NCBI RefSeq assembly: GCF_031583145.1
Contig: NZ_CP134050.1
Coordinates: forward strand, 1,133,501-1,197,500
Reading direction: 5' to 3'
Source: Brevibacillus brevis
GTDB lineage: Bacteria > Bacillota > Bacilli > Brevibacillales > Brevibacillaceae
Length of the DNA stretch: 64,000 nt
Part shown: positions 32,132 through 40,211 of the stretch, in pieces
Position numbering within the stretch: the stretch's first letter is position 1
How the letters are laid out: every line of letters begins with the position of its first letter
Made by a program: the position numbers and the translations under genes
The notes under the pieces: generated by a model
Told to the model about the DNA's origin: nothing
Seen by the model: only the letters and a program-made list of their open reading frames with translations
The model's database searches: none

Positions 32132-33922
32132 TTGAGCATCAGGCGTTATTTGTCTTATGTCCTGCCCTACTGGAAACAGATAGCAGGTACGATCCTGGTC
32201 GGTGTTGTCAAGTTTTCCATTCCGCTGCTGTTGCCGCTCTTGATCAAGTACGTCATTGACGACCTGCTGCCGAGTCCCCTTCCTCAAGGGGAAAAGCTGA
32301 CGAAGCTGTTTTGGCTGATGGCGGGAGCCTTTTTTCTGTTTACGGTCGTCCGCGCTCCCGTCGAGTACATTCGGCAATACTACGCGCAGTGGGTATCGAG
32401 CCGCATCCTGTTTGACATTCGCAATCATCTGTTCTCCCATTTGCAGCGCCTTTCCATGCGCTATTACAACAACACGAAGACGGGGGAAGTCATCTCCCGC
32501 GTAATCAACGACGTCGAGTCGACCAAGAGCTTTGTGGAGACGGGCCTCATGAATTTGTGGCTGGATTCCATCACGATCGCGCTTTCCCTGGGGATCATGT
32601 TTTACATGGATGTGGAGCTGACGATCGTGGCGATCATCGTCTTTCCGCTCTACAGCTTCTCGGTCAAGTATTTCTACAAGCGGCTACGTCAGCTGACCAG
32701 GGAACGTTCGGCGGCGCTGGCACGGCTGCAGGGACATCTGTACGAGCGGGTAAACGGCATGCCGCTGATCCGCAGCTTTGCCTTGGAAGAGCACGAGAGC
32801 AAGCAGTTTGCGAAGGAAAACAACCATTTTCTCAGCAAGGCGCTTGCCCATACCCGATGGAATGCCAAAACGTTTTCCGTGGTCAACACCGTGACGGACA
32901 TCGCACCGCTTCTGGTCATCTCGTACGCAGGGTACCAGGTCATTGGCGGTTTGATGAGCGTAGGGACGCTGGTCGCCTTTTACGCCTATCTCGACAGGCT
33001 CTACGTCCCGCTGCGCAGGCTGGTGAACTCGTCCACCGTCCTGACCCAGGCGATCGCATCCATGGATCGGATGTTTGAATTTATGGATGAATCGTATGAC
33101 ATCGTGGATCGTCCGGGAGCCCGGGAGCTGCCAGTCGATCCTGTGACGAAAAGAATCCGGGGCGAGGTACGGTTCGAAAACGTGTCGTTCCGCTATCGGG
33201 AAGAAGGACCGCTGGTGCTGGACGGTATCAATCTGACCATTGAGCCGGGGGAAACCGTAGCGATCGTCGGCATGTCGGGGGGCGGAAAGTCTTCATTGAT
33301 CAGCTTGCTGCCCCGTTTTTGGGACGTGACGGAGGGGCGGATCACCATCGACGGCATCGATGTGCGGGATGTGAAGCAGCGCAGTCTGCGCAGCCACATC
33401 GGGATGGTGCAGCAGGACAACATCCTGTTTAGCGAGTCGGCCCGGGTCAATATTATGATGGGCAATCCCGATGCGGACGAGGAGGCGGTGATTCGCGCAG
33501 CAAAGGCCGCGAACGCCCACGATTTTATCTCGGAGCTGCCGGACGGCTACGATACCGAAATCGGCGAGAGGGGAGTCAAGCTGTCTGGAGGCCAAAAGCA
33601 GAGAGTGGCGATTGCCCGAGTATTTCTCCGGGATCCGGGCATTCTGATTTTGGATGAGGCTACTTCGGCGCTCGACCTGGAGTCGGAGCATATGATCCAG
33701 GAATCGCTGGCCCTTCTGACCAAGGACAGAACGACGATCATCGTCGCCCATCGCCTGTCGACCATTACCCATGCGGACAAAATCGTCGTGATGAAGGAAG
33801 GGCGGATCGTCGAGCAGGGCCGGCACGAAGAGCTCTTGGAACGAAAGGGAGTGTACCATAGCCTGTGGAGCGTACAAGATTTGGGAAGTGCGACTTTGCA
33901 GGAGCAAGGTTTGGCAGACTAG
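32132..33922 (+). CDS. ygaD: ABC transporter, fused permease/ATPase (YgaD-like exporter)
   Basis: 596 residues: six-helix exporter domain (about 15-310) then an ATPase with Walker A GMSGGGKSS, signature LSGGQKQR, Walker B ILILDEA and switch AHR. This is the type I (MsbA/Sav1866-like) half-transporter, which works as a homodimer in lipid or drug export. TTG 32132 gives about 10 bases from AAAGGAG; GTG 32126 would be too close. It follows ntdP as in B. subtilis. Confidence 0.9.
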   Translation: MSIRRYLSYVLPYWKQIAGTILVGVVKFSIPLLLPLLIKYVIDDLLPSPLPQGEKLTKLFWLMAGAFFLFTVVRAPVEYIRQYYAQWVSSRILFDIRNHLFSHLQRLSMRYYNNTKTGEVISRVINDVESTKSFVETGLMNLWLDSITIALSLGIMFYMDVELTIVAIIVFPLYSFSVKYFYKRLRQLTRERSAALARLQGHLYERVNGMPLIRSFALEEHESKQFAKENNHFLSKALAHTRWNAKTFSVVNTVTDIAPLLVISYAGYQVIGGLMSVGTLVAFYAYLDRLYVPLRRLVNSSTVLTQAIASMDRMFEFMDESYDIVDRPGARELPVDPVTKRIRGEVRFENVSFRYREEGPLVLDGINLTIEPGETVAIVGMSGGGKSSLISLLPRFWDVTEGRITIDGIDVRDVKQRSLRSHIGMVQQDNILFSESARVNIMMGNPDADEEAVIRAAKAANAHDFISELPDGYDTEIGERGVKLSGGQKQRVAIARVFLRDPGILILDEATSALDLESEHMIQESLALLTKDRTTIIVAHRLSTITHADKIVVMKEGRIVEQGRHEELLERKGVYHSLWSVQDLGSATLQEQGLAD

Positions 33923-33990
33923 AGGGAAAGCGTCTTGCTCCCGCCATCTGCTTCGGCGGAAGCAAGGCAGGGTGAAGGGAGGAGCTCACG

Positions 33991-35202
33991 ATGGAGGAAT
34001 GGCGGCGAAATTTGTACGTACTGTGCGGCTCCCTGTTCGTCGTCATGGTGGCGATGAGCATGATCATGCCTTTCTTGCCGCTCTATATCCAGCAAGACTT
34101 CGGGATTACAGACGAACATCAGGTGACGACCTGGGCAGGGCTTATTTTTGGAGCGAACTTCCTGACGGCCGGTCTGGTTTCTCCCATCTGGGGCAATCTG
34201 GCCGACAAGTACGGGCGGAAGATCATGATTTTGCGTTCGGGCTACTTCATGTCGATTACCGTAGCGCTCACCGGTTTTGCCGGGAGTCTCTGGCAGCTGC
34301 TGGCGTTGCGCCTGATCAACGGATTGGTGGGAGGGATCATTCCCGCCAGTACGGCCCTTGTCGCGTCCTCGGTGCCCAAGGAGCGGATCGGCTGGGCGCA
34401 GGGGATGCTTCAATCGTTCGTGACGGCAGGGACGATCATGGGGCCGTTGTTTGGCGGCGTTTTGGCCGGGCGGATCGGTTTTCGCATGATTTTTGTCATC
34501 ACAGGCTGCCTGCTCTTGCTTGCGACGCTGGTCATTACGTTTACGGTAAAAGAGAACTTTGTCCCACCAGAGAAAAAGGACCGGTCGAGCCTGCGGGAAG
34601 ACTTTCAGATGATCTTCTCGTCCAAGGAGCTGCCGGCGCTCTTTTTTGTAACCGTGATGATCCAGTTCGCCCTGTTCAGCATCGTACCGGTGCTGCCGAT
34701 CTACATCTCCAATCTGCTGGGCTCGGATTTGAGCAGGGTGGCTTTGTGGTCGGGGATCGTCCAGGCAGCCATGGGCGTGGCAAACGTGTTTGCCGCACCT
34801 CGTCTGGGTCAGCTCGGCGACCGGTTCGGATCGCAAAAAGTGCTGTTGTTCGCCTTGCTCGCCTCCGCGATCATCTTTATCCCCCAAGGCTTCGTCGGGA
34901 CGGTTTGGCAGCTGGTCATCCTTCGCTTTATTCTGGGACTCACCCTGGGCGGGTTGCTGCCGTCGGTCAATGCTCTCTTGCGCAGAGCGACGCCGAACCA
35001 CATGGTCAGCCGCGTATACGGCTACAACCAGAGCTTCGTCAGCATCGGCAGCATGCTCGGTCCCATGATCGGCGGCTACATAGCGGGCTACGTCGGAATC
35101 GAGGGCGTCTTTTTCATGACCAGCGCGTTCCTTTTGATCAATGCCGGCTGGGTGTACTACACGTTTTTCCGGAATCAATCTGTACAGGGACGCAGCGGTT
35201 GA
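33991..35202 (+). CDS. MFS multidrug efflux transporter (DHA1 type)
   Basis: 403 residues, twelve predicted helices. Motif A is GNLADKYGRKIMI (loop 2-3) with a second copy GQLGDRFGSQKV (loop 8-9); motif C-like GTIMGPLFGG in helix 5 marks a proton-driven exporter. GGGAGGAG precedes ATG 33991. The mRNA between ygaD and this gene contains a CTTGCT-CCGCC/GGCGG-AAGCAAG stem without T-run. Drug specificity is unknown. Confidence 0.9.
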   Translation: MEEWRRNLYVLCGSLFVVMVAMSMIMPFLPLYIQQDFGITDEHQVTTWAGLIFGANFLTAGLVSPIWGNLADKYGRKIMILRSGYFMSITVALTGFAGSLWQLLALRLINGLVGGIIPASTALVASSVPKERIGWAQGMLQSFVTAGTIMGPLFGGVLAGRIGFRMIFVITGCLLLLATLVITFTVKENFVPPEKKDRSSLREDFQMIFSSKELPALFFVTVMIQFALFSIVPVLPIYISNLLGSDLSRVALWSGIVQAAMGVANVFAAPRLGQLGDRFGSQKVLLFALLASAIIFIPQGFVGTVWQLVILRFILGLTLGGLLPSVNALLRRATPNHMVSRVYGYNQSFVSIGSMLGPMIGGYIAGYVGIEGVFFMTSAFLLINAGWVYYTFFRNQSVQGRSG

Positions 35203-35204
35203 CG

Positions 35205-35210
35205 TATAAT
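35205..35210 (+). promoter_or_regulatory. -10 element for the second MFS gene
   Basis: TATAAT follows immediately after the first MFS stop; TGTACA at 35181-35186 is a possible -35 (18-base spacer). Transcription would start near 35217 and include the leader ORF at 35229. Confidence 0.55.
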
Positions 35211-35228
35211 AAAAGGAAATTTTCGGGA

Positions 35229-35267
35229 ATGAGGTGTACCTCCATTGTGACCCTTTGTCGGTTTTAA
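35229..35267 (+). CDS. Putative 12-residue leader peptide MRCTSIVTLCRF
   Basis: ATG 35229 with AAAGGA about 11 bases upstream opens 12 codons ending in TAA. Its coding bases contain both 5' arms (35236-35243 and 35256-35265) of the stem that occludes the ribosome site of the efflux gene. Translation or stalling on this ORF would therefore change that gene's expression. The peptide is seen in sequence; its use is inferred. Confidence 0.5.
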   Translation: MRCTSIVTLCRF

Positions 35268-35315
35268 CCCCTTTTCTCATGAGGATAGAGAGAGTCCAAA
35301 ACCGACAGGAGGTAC
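35236..35315 (+). promoter_or_regulatory. SD-sequestering stem upstream of the efflux gene
   Basis: TGTCGGTTTT (35256-35265) pairs perfectly with AAAACCGACA (35298-35307). The 3' side continues without a gap into GGAGGTAC (35308-35315), the ribosome site of the efflux gene, which is the exact complement of GTACCTCC (35236-35243). In total 18 base pairs with one 12-base bulge. This is the geometry of a translational attenuator. Confidence 0.7.
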
Positions 35316-35320
35316 CTTTT

Positions 35321-36550
35321 GTGTGGAATAAAAGGTTTATTTGCCTCTGGGGTGGTCAGACGCTGGCCAACCTGGGGGATGTTTTTTATATTGTCGCGTT
35401 TATTTCTGCCATTTACGCGGTGACCGCATCCGCGATGTACACGGCATTGGTTCCGGTCGTCATCCTGACGGCACAGTCAGTTGGCGGATTGTTGGCGCCC
35501 CTCCTGTTTCGACGGCTTTCCGTGCCGCGCATGCTGGTGTTTTCCCAGGGCGTCAAAACCGTCCTGCTCGCGGTCGCGGCGACGGCGCTGCCTGTTGCTT
35601 CCTCGGCGGGAGAGCGTGCCGTGCCGGTTTTGCTCGGGCTCGGGGCGGCGATTGCCTTTATGGACGGATGGGCCAATCCCGCCAGGAATGCGCTCGTTCC
35701 GCAAGTGGTGGCACGAGCGGAGCTGATGCGGGCGAACGGCCTCTTGGCGGCATCGGATCAAACGGTTTTCTTTGTCGGATGGGCAGCAGGAGGACTGCTC
35801 GTCGCGACACTGGGAGCCGATCGTGTATGCTGGGGCACAGTACTGGCATACGTGGTTGCGACAGCAGCGATGCTTGGTGTCGGTCCGATGGGCAGGAGCG
35901 AAGCAATGCAATCGCAGGAGGAGAAGCAGGGCGAAACAAATTGGCTGACAGGCTGGAGAGTGATTCGCGATACACCCAAGCTGCGCCTGATCGTCGCGCT
36001 AGACGTGCTGATCGGACTGTCCGGCGCGGTCTGGATCGCGGCGATCATGCTGCCGTTCGTCAATGAAGTGCTGGGGAAAGGCGAAGAGTGGTGGGGATAC
36101 ATCAACGCGGGTTACATGCTCGGCTCCATAGTCGGCAGCGCCCTGCTTCTGGCCAATGCCCGCAGGCTCAGTCACAGCCTTCCGCGCTGGATCGTCGTCG
36201 GCACGCTCGGCTCAGGGCTGATCACGCTTTGCTTTGGCAGCAGCACGCATCCCTGGGCGGCGTTGTTCTTTTCCTTCGCGCTGGGGCCCCTGTATGAAAT
36301 GCAGATGATTGCCAAGCAGACGCTCCTGCAGCAAGCGGTGGTCAAGGAAAGACTTCCGTACGTCTTGTCGGCAAAAAGCACTGTGGATTCGCTGGTCTTC
36401 GGCTCGTCCGCACTGGTGATGGGTGCGGCAGCGGAATGGCTGGGGACGAGGGAGGTCTACTTTCTGTCGGCCGGGGTGCTCGGAGTTGCCGTCCTGCTGG
36501 CGATGAGACTGTTCCGGTATCGACCAGTGATGATTGAAGAAACGGAGTGA
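35321..36550 (+). CDS. MFS exporter of the EntS/Mef-like (DHA3) group
   Basis: 409 residues, about twelve helices, opening FICLWGGQTLANLGDVFYIVAF, a pattern shared by Mef-type macrolide pumps and EntS. GTG 35321 follows AGGAGG by 8 bases; the longer frame opening at 35234 would run through the leader. Substrate is unknown, but the attenuator-like leader suggests induction by a translation inhibitor. Stop overlaps the ribosome site of the next gene. Confidence 0.85.
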   Translation: MWNKRFICLWGGQTLANLGDVFYIVAFISAIYAVTASAMYTALVPVVILTAQSVGGLLAPLLFRRLSVPRMLVFSQGVKTVLLAVAATALPVASSAGERAVPVLLGLGAAIAFMDGWANPARNALVPQVVARAELMRANGLLAASDQTVFFVGWAAGGLLVATLGADRVCWGTVLAYVVATAAMLGVGPMGRSEAMQSQEEKQGETNWLTGWRVIRDTPKLRLIVALDVLIGLSGAVWIAAIMLPFVNEVLGKGEEWWGYINAGYMLGSIVGSALLLANARRLSHSLPRWIVVGTLGSGLITLCFGSSTHPWAALFFSFALGPLYEMQMIAKQTLLQQAVVKERLPYVLSAKSTVDSLVFGSSALVMGAAAEWLGTREVYFLSAGVLGVAVLLAMRLFRYRPVMIEETE

Positions 36551-36555
36551 GTGCA

Positions 36556-37101
36556 ATGAGCATCCTCGTATTGCAAGGCAGCTCGAGAGAAGAAGGGAAT
36601 ACGGAGCTGCTGACACGGCTCGTGCTGGAAGGTGTGCCGCACACCAGCATTCGCCTGCGGGAAAAAAACATTCGGGCCATCTGCGATCAGCGGCATGACC
36701 CGGACGGCTTCGCTGCGGTGGACGACGATTACGACGGAGTGATCGAGGCGGTGCTGGCCCATGATGTCATTCTGTTTGCGACCCCGATCTACTGGTACGG
36801 GATGTCGGGCCATATGAAAAACTTCGTGGATCGCTGGTCCCAGACGCTGCGCGACAAGCGGTACAGCTTCAAGCAAGCCATGGCCGGAAAGCAGGCGTAT
36901 GTGATCGCAGTCGGGGGAGATGAACCGAGGTTGAAAGGACTGCCGCTCATCCAGCAGTTCCAGTATATTTTCGGCTTCGTCGGAATGACTTACGCCGGCT
37001 ACCTCCTCGGAGAAGGCAACAAGCCCGGGGATGTGCTCGGGGATGGGCATGCAGTGGCACAGGCCAAATTGATGAACGAAGTCCTAAAGTCCAAGCAATA
37101 A
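36556..37101 (+). CDS. NAD(P)H-dependent FMN reductase/flavodoxin-fold protein
   Basis: 181 residues. The FMN phosphate loop is GSSREEGNTELL and the flavin contact is TPIYWYGMSGHMKNFVDR, both typical of NADPH-dependent FMN reductases (FMN_red/iron-sulfur flavoprotein-like). It begins six bases after the efflux stop (ACGGAG as ribosome site), so it is co-expressed with the exporter. Likely reduces quinones or nitro/azo compounds. Confidence 0.88.
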   Translation: MSILVLQGSSREEGNTELLTRLVLEGVPHTSIRLREKNIRAICDQRHDPDGFAAVDDDYDGVIEAVLAHDVILFATPIYWYGMSGHMKNFVDRWSQTLRDKRYSFKQAMAGKQAYVIAVGGDEPRLKGLPLIQQFQYIFGFVGMTYAGYLLGEGNKPGDVLGDGHAVAQAKLMNEVLKSKQ

Positions 37102-37104
37102 GCA

Positions 37105-37150
37105 AAGCGGCCGTTTCCCTGTACGCCAAGGGGGAACGGCCGCTTGTCTT
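37105..37150 (+). terminator. Terminator of the efflux/FMN-reductase operon
   Basis: AAGCGGCCGTT-CCCT pairs with AGGGGGAACGGCCGCTT, followed by GTCTTTC. It also ends transcripts of the convergent MBL gene only weakly. Confidence 0.75.
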
Positions 37151-37173
37151 TCGATTGTACCGCTACCAGCTTA

Positions 37174-38115
37174 TCAGCTGTAACGGTGTGCTGCTCCTTC
37201 TTCCCTTACCTGAAGCTCCCCATTTGCCACGAGATATTGCAAATAGGCATTCGTCTCTCCCAGATCAATCCATTGCTGAAACTCGCTTCGCTTGGTGGGA
37301 AACAAGTCCAAAGAGATTTCATAGGCGCTTTTTCCGTGCCCGGCATAAGAACGTACAGCATCCAGTCGTCCCTCAAAATGCCGGATCAGCTCGGTGATCC
37401 GTACCTGTGCATCATAAAATACAGGGCCATGTCCGGGGAGCACAGCGGCAATTTCCAGAGTCTGCATGCTCTTTAGCGTCTCCAGGTAGGTCTTCAGCGG
37501 ATTGGGATCGCCGTAGCCGTGATAGGAAATATACGGGATGGTTTCCCGTGTGAAGTGGTCGCCAGAGAGGAGCAGTTTGTGCTGCTTTTCGTAAAAACAG
37601 ATGTGTCCTCGCGTATGACCGGGCATATGAATCGCCTCGAACTGCAGCTCGCCGATATGAAAGCGATTTCCATTTTCGATTCGCTGCAAATCGGTGGGGA
37701 AGGGAGAGACGGGTCCAACAAATGCCGTAGGATTTTCCTGCAATCGCAAGACCATTTCTTCCGACAAGCCGCTGGAACGGTAAAACGTGTGAAACTCCTC
37801 GGTTGTCCAAGCGAAATGGGCCAGCTCCCGTTCCTGATCGCTAAGGTAAATGGGAGCACCCGTCCATTCCTGCATGACGCCGGCAAAGCCAAAATGGTCC
37901 GCATGATGATGGGTGAGCAAAATGCGATCCACATCCCGCCTCGGGTCAATCTTGTACATGGCAAAGGCAGCCTCCCACGCTTTTCGCGTACCGTCTGTCC
38001 CGAGTCCTGTGTCTACGATGACCCATTTTCCTTCCCGTTTTCCCAGATAGCAATGGACACTGTCATTCCAGAAAGGCAGCGGTATTGAAACCTGGTACAG
38101 ACCAAACTGCTCCAT
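37174..38115 (-). CDS. Metallo-beta-lactamase-fold hydrolase (GloB-like)
   Basis: 313 residues. Zinc motif THHHADHFG, third-site His in MPGHTRGH, Asp in LSGDHF and VLPGHGP at the end give a full binuclear site. A helical C-terminal extension (about 235-313) resembles the LACTB2/GloB-related hydrolases. ATG 38115 follows GGAGGGAAG; the longer frame to 38136 overlaps that site. Substrate unknown. Lies 30 bases downstream of the aminotransferase and may share its transcript. Confidence 0.85.
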   Translation of the reverse strand: MEQFGLYQVSIPLPFWNDSVHCYLGKREGKWVIVDTGLGTDGTRKAWEAAFAMYKIDPRRDVDRILLTHHHADHFGFAGVMQEWTGAPIYLSDQERELAHFAWTTEEFHTFYRSSGLSEEMVLRLQENPTAFVGPVSPFPTDLQRIENGNRFHIGELQFEAIHMPGHTRGHICFYEKQHKLLLSGDHFTRETIPYISYHGYGDPNPLKTYLETLKSMQTLEIAAVLPGHGPVFYDAQVRITELIRHFEGRLDAVRSYAGHGKSAYEISLDLFPTKRSEFQQWIDLGETNAYLQYLVANGELQVREEGAAHRYS

Positions 38116-38145
38116 ATTCTCTTCCCTCCAGCCCATGCGATTTGG

Positions 38146-39336
38146 TTATTTCAGCGATTGCAGGAAAGCTGCCGTCAAGCGCTCCATCCCGATTTTGATT
38201 TTTTCCGGGCTGGAATGCGTAAAGTTCAGACGAAGCGTATTCTGCTGCGGACTCTCTACGTAGAACGGAGCTCCCGGAATGTAAGCGACACCGTGCTCCA
38301 GTATTTTGGAGAGCAGCTCTGTCGTGTTGATGCTTTCATGCACCTTCGCCCAGAGGAACATCCCGCCTTTGGGCTCATTCCAGGAAACCAGGTCTCCATC
38401 CAGCGTCTTCAGGTAATCCTGCATCACGACCATATGCTGATAATAGTGCTTGCTGAGCATCCGGATGTGTGCGTCCAGGTCCATCTCGGTCATCAAGTAA
38501 TAGAGGGCTTGCTGATTGAGCGGGCTGGACATCAGGTCGGCAGCTTCCTTGATTTGGGACATGAGGGCCAGCACGGGAGCAGGACCTGTCACCCAGCCGA
38601 TTCGCAGCGACGGAACGACGGTCTTGGAAAAAGAGCCGGTGTAGACGACCTGGGACCTTTGCTCATCCAGCGCAGCGATCGGGGTATAGGTTTCATCCGC
38701 ATGGAATTGGATGTCGCCGTACGGGTCATCTTCCAGGATGAGCGTGTTGTACTTGTAGGCCAGTTCAAGCAAGGCCCGGCGGCGCTCCAGACTCCATACC
38801 TTCCCTTCCGGATTGGAGAATGTGGGAACGACATAGATGAACTTCGGCTGATACTGCTTCAGCTTTTTCTCCAGGTCTTCCGGATCCATCCCATCTTTGT
38901 CGCCGATCACCCCGACGACTTTTGCCTCATAGGATTCGAAAGCCTGTACGGCAGCCAAAAAAGTCGGGTTTTCGGTGAGAACGACATCGTTCGGGGAGAG
39001 CATGATGCGACTGAACAAGTCGATCGCTTGCTGCGACCCCGTCGTCAGCAGGATTTCTTCGGGTCTCGCGGCAATCCCCTTGGACTTCACCCGTTCGCTG
39101 ATCAATTCCCGCAGCGGCATGAAGCCGGGAGTCATCCCGTATTGCAGGCTTCCCTTCCCCGATTCGAAGACCTTCTCAAACGCCCGTTTTAGTTCTTCAT
39201 GCGGAAAGTAGTCGTCAAACGGATTCCCGCCGGCAAACGAAATGACACCCGCTCCCTTTTTTTGAATCAAGCCGCCAATCTCGCGAATCGCAGACGTTTT
39301 AAACATTTTGGTGCGGTCAGCAAAACGATAGCTCAT
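38146..39336 (-). CDS. PLP-dependent aminotransferase, class I/II (2-aminoadipate/LysN-like)
   Basis: 396 residues, fold type I. The PLP lysine lies in YTGSFSKTVVPSLRIGW; other contacts are TTGSQQAIDL, PTFSNPEG and LEDDPYGDI. The family transfers amino groups from 2-aminoadipate, branched-chain or aromatic amino acids and is related to the aminotransferase half of MocR proteins. It is divergent from a TetR gene, with two TGAC-N5-GTCA operators between, one of them over its -35 box, so it is probably repressed by that TetR. Confidence 0.9.
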   Translation of the reverse strand: MSYRFADRTKMFKTSAIREIGGLIQKKGAGVISFAGGNPFDDYFPHEELKRAFEKVFESGKGSLQYGMTPGFMPLRELISERVKSKGIAARPEEILLTTGSQQAIDLFSRIMLSPNDVVLTENPTFLAAVQAFESYEAKVVGVIGDKDGMDPEDLEKKLKQYQPKFIYVVPTFSNPEGKVWSLERRRALLELAYKYNTLILEDDPYGDIQFHADETYTPIAALDEQRSQVVYTGSFSKTVVPSLRIGWVTGPAPVLALMSQIKEAADLMSSPLNQQALYYLMTEMDLDAHIRMLSKHYYQHMVVMQDYLKTLDGDLVSWNEPKGGMFLWAKVHESINTTELLSKILEHGVAYIPGAPFYVESPQQNTLRLNFTHSSPEKIKIGMERLTAAFLQSLK

Positions 39337-39397
39337 ACACCAGTCTCCTCCCTTTTTATAATAATCAGAATGTTATCTCCCTCAATCGACATAAATA

Positions 39398-39410
39398 TGA
39401 CTTGTTGTCA
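39398..39410. promoter_or_regulatory. TetR operator 1 (TGAC-N5-GTCA)
   Basis: TGACTTGTTGTCA. It lies exactly 30 bases from operator 2, downstream of the aminotransferase promoter on the minus strand. Confidence 0.7.
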
Positions 39411-39412
39411 TT

Positions 39413-39441
39413 AATATAAAATAAATATGACATGACGTCAA
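39413..39441 (-). promoter_or_regulatory. Aminotransferase promoter
   Basis: On the minus strand TTGACG (39441-39436), 17-base spacer, TATATT (39418-39413). Operator 2 covers its -35 and operator 1 lies just past its -10. Confidence 0.7.
39428..39440. promoter_or_regulatory. TetR operator 2 (TGAC-N5-GTCA)
   Basis: TGACATGACGTCA. It overlaps the -35 of the aminotransferase promoter and the -35 region of the tetR promoter (TATAAT at 39456-39461). Both operators are embedded in a repeated ATAAATATGAC context. Confidence 0.72.
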
Positions 39442-39497
39442 TTAAAAAACTCCTGTATAATGTCAGGAAGGAAAATGCACGGAAAAGGGGATAGAAC

Positions 39498-40118
39498 GTG
39501 AGCAAAACAACGGATCATATAGATGGCAGGAATTTGCGTTCCATCAATACGCGGAAGAAATTACTGGAAGCCGGCCATGATATATTCGTCGAATACGGAT
39601 TTCAAAAAGCCACCATCACGCAGATCATCAAACGGGCAAAGACAGGGTACGGTACAGCCTATATCCACTTTACCGGCAAGGATGAGCTGTTGATCGTCCT
39701 GATGGAAGACGTGATGAAGCGCTTTTACGAGATCGCGGAAATGCACTTTGAACCAGCCTCAAAAGAAGAGGCGATCGCCATGATTACGAATCAGGCCCGC
39801 TTGTTTTTGGAAAACGCCATCGAAGAGCAAGCGATCATGAAGGTTTTCGCGGAAGCCATCCGGTTTTCCGACATCGCGCATCAAAAATGGAACGAAATCC
39901 GGGAACGATTCATTGAGAAAATCTCTAATGACGTCGCTTACTCCCAGGAAAAGGGGCTTGCCCGAAAGGACTTGAACCACGATTTGGTAGCCCGCAACTG
40001 GTTTGCCCTCAATGAGACGCACCTGTGGGATCTGGTGAACAACAGCAACAAGCACTCGGTTCAGGAGATTGTCCGGAACATTACGACACTCTACACAAGC
40101 GCACTCTATCTTTCCTGA
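39498..40118 (+). CDS. TetR/AcrR family regulator of the aminotransferase/permease regulon
   Basis: 206 residues. Helix-turn-helix: TRKKLLEAGHDIFVEYGFQKATITQIIKRAKTGYGTAYIHFTGKDELL (read in parts), then a helical ligand domain. GTG 39498 follows AAAAGGGG. Three near-identical inverted repeats (two in front of this gene and the divergent aminotransferase, one in front of the amino-acid permease) make it the probable common repressor, relieved by an amino acid or derivative. Confidence 0.88.
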   Translation: MSKTTDHIDGRNLRSINTRKKLLEAGHDIFVEYGFQKATITQIIKRAKTGYGTAYIHFTGKDELLIVLMEDVMKRFYEIAEMHFEPASKEEAIAMITNQARLFLENAIEEQAIMKVFAEAIRFSDIAHQKWNEIRERFIEKISNDVAYSQEKGLARKDLNHDLVARNWFALNETHLWDLVNNSNKHSVQEIVRNITTLYTSALYLS

Positions 40119-40147
40119 TCGGCTGTGTACGGCTGCCTCTTTGCATG

Positions 40148-40196
40148 AAAAAGAGCTTTTCGCTCCTTCTGAACCGAAGCGAAAAGCTCTTTTTGC
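40148..40196. terminator. Bidirectional terminator between tetR and the permease
   Basis: AAAAAGAGCTTTTCGCT pairs with AGCGAAAAGCTCTTTTT, a perfect 17-base stem with A and T runs on both strands, serving the convergent genes on each side. Confidence 0.92.
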
Positions 40197-40211
40197 TGTT
40201 GGCTGGCGAAT

